Assembly (NCBI GenBank): GCA_023055505.1 | Contig: JALIRH010000001.1 | Location: 92,844,530 to 92,908,529, forward strand | Reading direction: 5' to 3' | DNA from: Callipepla californica brunnescens | Taxonomy: Eukaryota > Chordata > Aves > Galliformes > Odontophoridae | DNA length: 64,000 nt | Part shown: one piece after another, positions 60,263 to 64,000 of the stretch | Numbering within the stretch: position 1 is the first letter of the stretch | Layout: the number at the start of each line of letters is the position of its first letter | Position numbers and translations under genes: made by a program | The notes under the pieces: model-generated | The model's input: only the letters and a program-made list of their open reading frames with translations | Database searches by the model: none | What the model was told of the DNA's origin: nothing

Positions 60263-60706
60263 AAAAAAAAGGGAAGGGAAGGGAAGGGAAGGGAAGGGAA
60301 GGGAAGGGAAGGGAAGGGAAGGGAAGGGAAGGGAAGGGAAGGGAAGGGAAGGGAAGGGAAGGGAAGGGAAGGGAAAAGGGAAGGGAAAAGGAAAGAGAAA
60401 AGGAAAGAAAAAAAGGAAAGAGAAAATGAAAGAGGAAAGAAAAAAAAGAGAAGAGAAGAGAAGAGAAGAGAAGAGAAGAGAAGAGAAGAGAAGAGAAGAG
60501 AAGAGAAAAAAGAAAAGAAAAGAAAAGAAAAGAAAAGAAAAGAAAAGAAAAGAAAAGAAAAGAAAAGAAAAGAAAAGAAAAGAAAAGAAAAGAAAAGAAA
60601 AGAAAAGAAAAGAAAAGAAAAGAAAAGAAAAGAAAAGAAAAGAAAAGAAAAGAAAAGAAAAGAAAAGAAAAGAAAAAAAAGAAAAGAAAAGAAAAGAAAA
60701 GGAAGA
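60263..60706. repeat. 444-bp compound purine array: AAGGG, AAGAG and AAAAG blocks
   Basis: Block 1 is (GGGAA)21 at 60,271-60,375. A mixed purine bridge follows. Block 2 is (AAGAG)12 at 60,446-60,505. Block 3 is about 33 AAAAG units at 60,508-60,672, then five more after an A8 slip. The whole tract is purine on the plus strand except one T at 60,427. Open frames of 157 codons (minus) and 108 codons (plus) run through it because the units lack stops; they are not genes. It can form a triplex, and block 1 fits a G-quadruplex. Confidence 0.97.
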
Positions 60707-60774
60707 TAAGGAGAGAGAACTCTATACACTTATATTTGGAAATATCTTGTGAATTGCTTTCAGTTTAAAATCTT

Positions 60775-61315
60775 CATAGAATTACAGAACTGAAGGGTTT
60801 GGAAGGAACCTCAAGAGATAATAGAATCCGACCCCACTGTTAAAGTAGGCACCATACAATAGGTTGCACGGTCAGTTGGGTCTTGAGTATCTCCATAGAA
60901 GGGGACTATACACCCACTCTGGGCAACCTGTTTCAGTGCTCCATCACCCTTAATATACAGAAATTCTTTCCATGTAAGTATAGAACTTCTTATGTTCAAG
61001 TCTTAGGCCGTTACTCCTTGTCTATCACTACAGACCACTGGAAAGAGCCTGGCCTCATCTATTTGCCTCCCACCTCCCTTTTCTAAATATTTATCACATC
61101 CCCCCTCACTCTTCTCCCCAGGCTGAACAAACCCAGGCTTCTCAGCCTTTCCTCATACAGGAAATGCTCAAGGCCCTTCATCATCCTTCTGGCCCACTCC
61201 TGGACTTCTTCTAGGAGATCTCTGTCTTTGAACTGGGAACCCAGAACTGGACACAGTATTCTAAATGTGGCCTTTGCGGGGCAGAGTAAAGGGGGAGAAT
61301 CACCTCTCTTGAGCT
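60775..61315 (-). mobile_element. CR1 LINE 3' end
   Basis: Begins TTCATAGAATTACAGAACTG, GGAAGGAACCTCAAGAGATA, AATAGGTTGCACGGTC, ACTCTGGGCAACCTGTTTCA, GGCCGTTACTCCTTGTCTAT, CCCAGGCTGAACAAACCCAG and GAACCCAGAACTGGACACAG. About 540 bp, minus. The 96-codon minus frame (61,373-61,083) covers the C-terminal CR1 part ([20 protein letters not shown]). It begins about 70 bp after the purine array. Confidence 0.93.
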
Positions 61316-61764
61316 GCTGGTTGCAAATACGAAAGACAGAAAGATAATAGGACAGTCTGAGTTCACTTAACACCCATATTATTTTGATTCTACCTGTTTT
61401 TCTAGTTATTTAAGGGTAAAATAATTATTAGTTAATTATTGGATTATTTGTCTTTATTATGGGTGGTCACTTGGTTGTATATCTCAGAATTTTTTTTTCA
61501 GGATGAAATTTTTTTCTTAGAAATTGGGTAAATCCATAAATTCTTCTGAAACTTCAGTAGGTTTTCATAGTTTTATGTCATGTCTCTTATGTGTCAGATG
61601 ATAAAACTATGTTGTTACAAGATAGTGTGATTACTTGCTTCCAAATGGTAAAGTTATTTTTGATAATTTTTCCATTAAGTTTTAGTCAACATATTATAAA
61701 AGCATACACAGTATAACATTCTTCATAACTGTATTATACCATCGTATATAGAATACACAAGGGA
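61316..61764. other. Unassigned AT-rich DNA
   Basis: No feature is recognised. Confidence 0.6.
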
Positions 61765-62260
61765 TTTGTCCAGGAGAGAGTTAATTTTCTTTATAGTAGC
61801 ATGTATAGTGCTATGGTTTGAACTTGTAAAACCACGTTCATACTACAGTGATGTTTTAACCACTGCTTAGCAGTGCGTGAACAGCACCAGAACTGATTCT
61901 GCTTCATGTTCTGCTCTGCCTACTATCAGGCCAGGTGTACAGAAACTGGGTGGGGATACAGCCAGGATAGCTGACTCCATCTGACAAAAAGAAAATTTCC
62001 ATATCATACAGTATAATGCTCAGCAATAAAAACTGGGAAAAAGAGAACAGAGAGGAGTTTTGGAGTTACAGTGTTTTTATCCCCAAGGGAACATTGCATG
62101 TGATGGAGCCCTGCTTTCCTGGAAATGTCTAAGCAGCCTTCTGCTGATGGAGAGTAGTAAATGCTTTATTTAGCTTACCTTGCTTTATTCTGTCAACACT
62201 AATTTTCACACTTTTTCCTTTCTTAATCTATTCCCTATCCCGCTTAGTGGGGAAAAAATA
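61765..62260 (+). mobile_element. LTR-B, long copy lacking its 3' end
   Basis: TCCAGGAGAGAGTTAATTTTC, GTGATGTTTTAACCACTGCT, GGATACAGCCAGGATAGCTG, ATAATGCTCAGCAATAAAAA (promoter part), TTTTGGAGTTACAGTGTTTT, GATGGAGCCCTGCTTTCCTG, and CTTTATTCTGTC near the end. It shares its first half with 12,650-13,167 and its second half with 32,636-32,812, linking the three as one family. The expected GGTTAAACCAC end is absent. Confidence 0.8.
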
Positions 62261-62375
62261 TGTTTCTTCATGATTCTTACCTCCTTATCAGTATTAATAT
62301 AAAACTATAAATCACAGAAACCACAAAAATATTCACGCATTTCATTTTATTTCCTTCTTTTCTTTTAGAACAAGT
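62261..62375. other. Short unassigned spacer
   Basis: AT-rich spacer between LTR-B and the CR1. No feature is recognised. Confidence 0.6.
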
Positions 62376-63290
62376 GACCATGAACACCACTCCCATTTAC
62401 AGGAAAGGGAGGAAGGAGGACCTGGGGAACTACAGGCTGAGCTTCATCTCAGTGCCTGGGAAGAAGGTCAGCCCATGTGAACCTAGTGAGATTCAATACA
62501 GCAAAGCACAACGTTTTGCACTTTTGCTTTTGGTTTGAAGTAATTCCAGATAAGTATACAGATTCGGTGAAGAAATTCTTGAAAGTAGCCTGGTGGAGAA
62601 AGACTTGGGGATCCTGGTAGATGAAAAACTGAACATAAGCCAGCACAGTCCTCTTGCAGCTTGGAAGGCCCGTGGTATTCTGGGCACCATCAGATGAGGC
62701 GTGGCCAGCAGGGACAGGGAGTTGATTGTTCCCCTCCTCTCTGCCCTTGTGAGGCCCCATCTGGAGTACTGCATCCAGGTCTGGGGCCTCCAGTAGAAGA
62801 ACAAGGTGTGTCTTTTGGAGGGGGTACAGAGAACTGTCATGAAGATCATCAGAGAGATGGAGCACCTCCCCTCCAAAGACAGGCTCAGGGAAGTGGGCTT
62901 ATTCAGCCTAGATAAAAGAAGGCTGTGAGGAGACCTCATTGCAGTCTTCCAGTATTTAAAATGGGATTACAAAAAAGGGAGGAAATCAACTTATTCCAAG
63001 GTAGACAGTGATAGGGCAAGAGGAATAGTTTTAAGCTCAAGCAGGGAAGGTTTAGATTGGATGTCGGGGGGAGTTCTTTACAGAGAGAGTGGTGACTTGC
63101 TGGAACAGGCTTCCCAGAGAGGCTGTGGATGTCCCATCCTTGGAGGTGTTCAAGACCAGGTTGGATGGGACCCTGGGAAACCTGGTTGTGTACCAGATCT
63201 GGAGATTGGTGTCCCTGCCTGTGGCAGAGGTGTTGGAACTTGATGATCCTTTGGGTCCCTTCCAACCCAAGCCATTCTATTATTCTATGA
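62376..63290 (+). mobile_element. CR1 LINE, internally deleted, with intact 3' tail
   Basis: Starts in the finger region of the reverse transcriptase (ATTTACAGGAAAGGGAGGAA, GACCTGGGGAACTACAGGC). It jumps at about 62,465 to TCAGCCCATGTGAACCTAGT, just after where the FADD box should be, so the catalytic core is deleted. The C-terminal part and 3' region follow: GCCCCATCTGGAGTACTGCA, CTTGCTGGAACAGGCTTCCC, TTGGAGGTGTTCAAGACCAG, and a complete tail CCATTCTATTATTCTATGA at 63,290. Confidence 0.94.
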
Positions 63291-63582
63291 CCTTTAATTT
63301 ACATATGTAATTCAGTAATTATGACAGTAGAACTCACTAAAAAATCTTGTAAAGTTATGCTTCATTATCATACCATGTCCTGATCCAAACCCTGAATTTT
63401 TTTCTCATACATCAAAAAGTGTCAGGAGCAAGTTTGATGACTATATTGAAATCTAAAAGACACAAATCTCTCTATCTTTAATAAATTCTGTTCATGCTTA
63501 CTAATACTACTACAAATCTTAAGGTATTTGAAATGCTTTGCTCATAAAATTATTCCGTAATTTACTTTGAAAAGAACCTTTG
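63291..63582. other. Unassigned AT-rich DNA
   Basis: No feature is recognised. Confidence 0.6.
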
Positions 63583-63930
63583 GAGCTCATTTGCTATAGT
63601 GTCCAGACAATGTAGAAGATGTATTGGGTTGCTCACTGTTTTGTACAAATGGTCCAGATAGAGCCTCACAAGCACTCAGGAGAAAAGAATTACTACTTCC
63701 CTCTATTCACACAACGCATGTCCTCTGACCAAACCCAGTACAGTTATTGAGAGAAAGCTGACTGAGGGTCAACTTGTATATGAGGATCCTGAGGATCCTT
63801 TTTTGCATAGCCATTCCTAGATTGATCATGCACGAGATTTAAAATACAACATGCAAGGCTTTGTATCTTGTCATTGTTGAACATAAGCAGGTTTGTGAAG
63901 ATCACTCTGAATAGCCAGAGTGTCAGCAAC
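63583..63930 (-). mobile_element. Old CR1 fragment
   Basis: Diverged but ordered landmarks of a minus-strand CR1: TTTGGAGCTCATTTGCTATAG, AGAGCCTCACAAGCACTC, GAATTACTACTTCCCTC, GGGTCAACTTGTATATGAGG, ATCCTTTTTTGCATAGCC and CATTGTTGAACATAAGCAGG. The edges are approximate and the window ends soon after. Confidence 0.6.
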
Positions 63931-64000
63931 ACTACATGCTCCTTCCAAAATGTTATGTCTCTAGAAACTTTTCAAGAGTGAAGTTTATTTGATTTATGAG

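Noticed and set aside
60244..60752. Frames of 61, 108 and 157 codons with Lys/Arg/Glu or Phe/Leu/Ser repeats
   Set aside because: Product of a stop-free purine microsatellite, not a gene.
62449..62939. Minus-strand frames of 138 and 148 codons
   Set aside because: Antisense shadows of a plus-strand CR1.
1..64000. CRISPR array, prokaryotic operons, riboswitches, tRNA or rRNA genes
   Set aside because: The repeats are microsatellites or transposons; no spaced direct repeats, tRNA cloverleaf with a proper B box, or rRNA motifs were seen, and the DNA is clearly avian.

Overview
The window is nuclear DNA from a bird, most likely a galliform (chicken/turkey/quail group). Nineteen fragments of CR1 LINEs lie on both strands, several ending in the typical bird CR1 tail (ATTCTATGATTCTATGA-like). 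They are mixed with a Tc1/mariner family that matches Galluhop (Mariner1_GG) of chicken, and with several endogenous-retrovirus LTR families seen in birds. These names come from recognition, not from a database search. The DNA between repeats is AT-rich, with poly-A/T runs and simple repeats. No CpG island, tRNA, rRNA or host protein-coding gene can be supported. The window reads as a gene desert or the inside of a very large intron. All longer open frames are CR1 or mariner remains, stop-free simple repeats, or chance.

Layout. 1-12.6 kb: mostly unassigned AT-rich DNA with two old LTR-A pieces, two CR1 pieces and one ERV-type repeat. 12.65-14.5 kb: an LTR-B copy followed by the longest mariner, whose transposase has lost all three catalytic aspartates. 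14.5-25.5 kb: almost no recognisable repeats except an ancient CR1 scrap, a perfect 13-bp hairpin and a 39-unit AAGGG array. 25.5-37.1 kb: a dense cluster of CR1, ERV-type repeat, mariner and LTR pieces, including two closely related CR1 tails in inverted orientation. 39.5-41.3 kb: the longest CR1 (about 1.75 kb, reverse transcriptase domain). 43-50.2 kb: CR1 pieces plus two complete non-autonomous mariners with TA target duplications. 52.5-58.4 kb: the most structured part, with a solo LTR nested inside another LTR, two CR1 tails pointing away from each other around an unidentified segment, a mariner next to an LTR, and a CR1 split by a 355-bp insert with LTR hallmarks. 60.2-63.9 kb: a 444-bp almost pure purine tract, then CR1 and LTR-B pieces.

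There is no set of cooperating genes to describe. The interest lies in the layered insertion history (target-site duplications give relative ages), in internally deleted mariners of two deletion types, and in two purine arrays that could form G-quadruplexes or triplexes. I did not find a convincing new biological system. The best candidates for something undescribed are the 355-bp insert at 57,865-58,219 and the unassigned segment at 54,061-54,539. LTR-A, LTR-B, LTR-C and LTR-D are labels used only in this answer.
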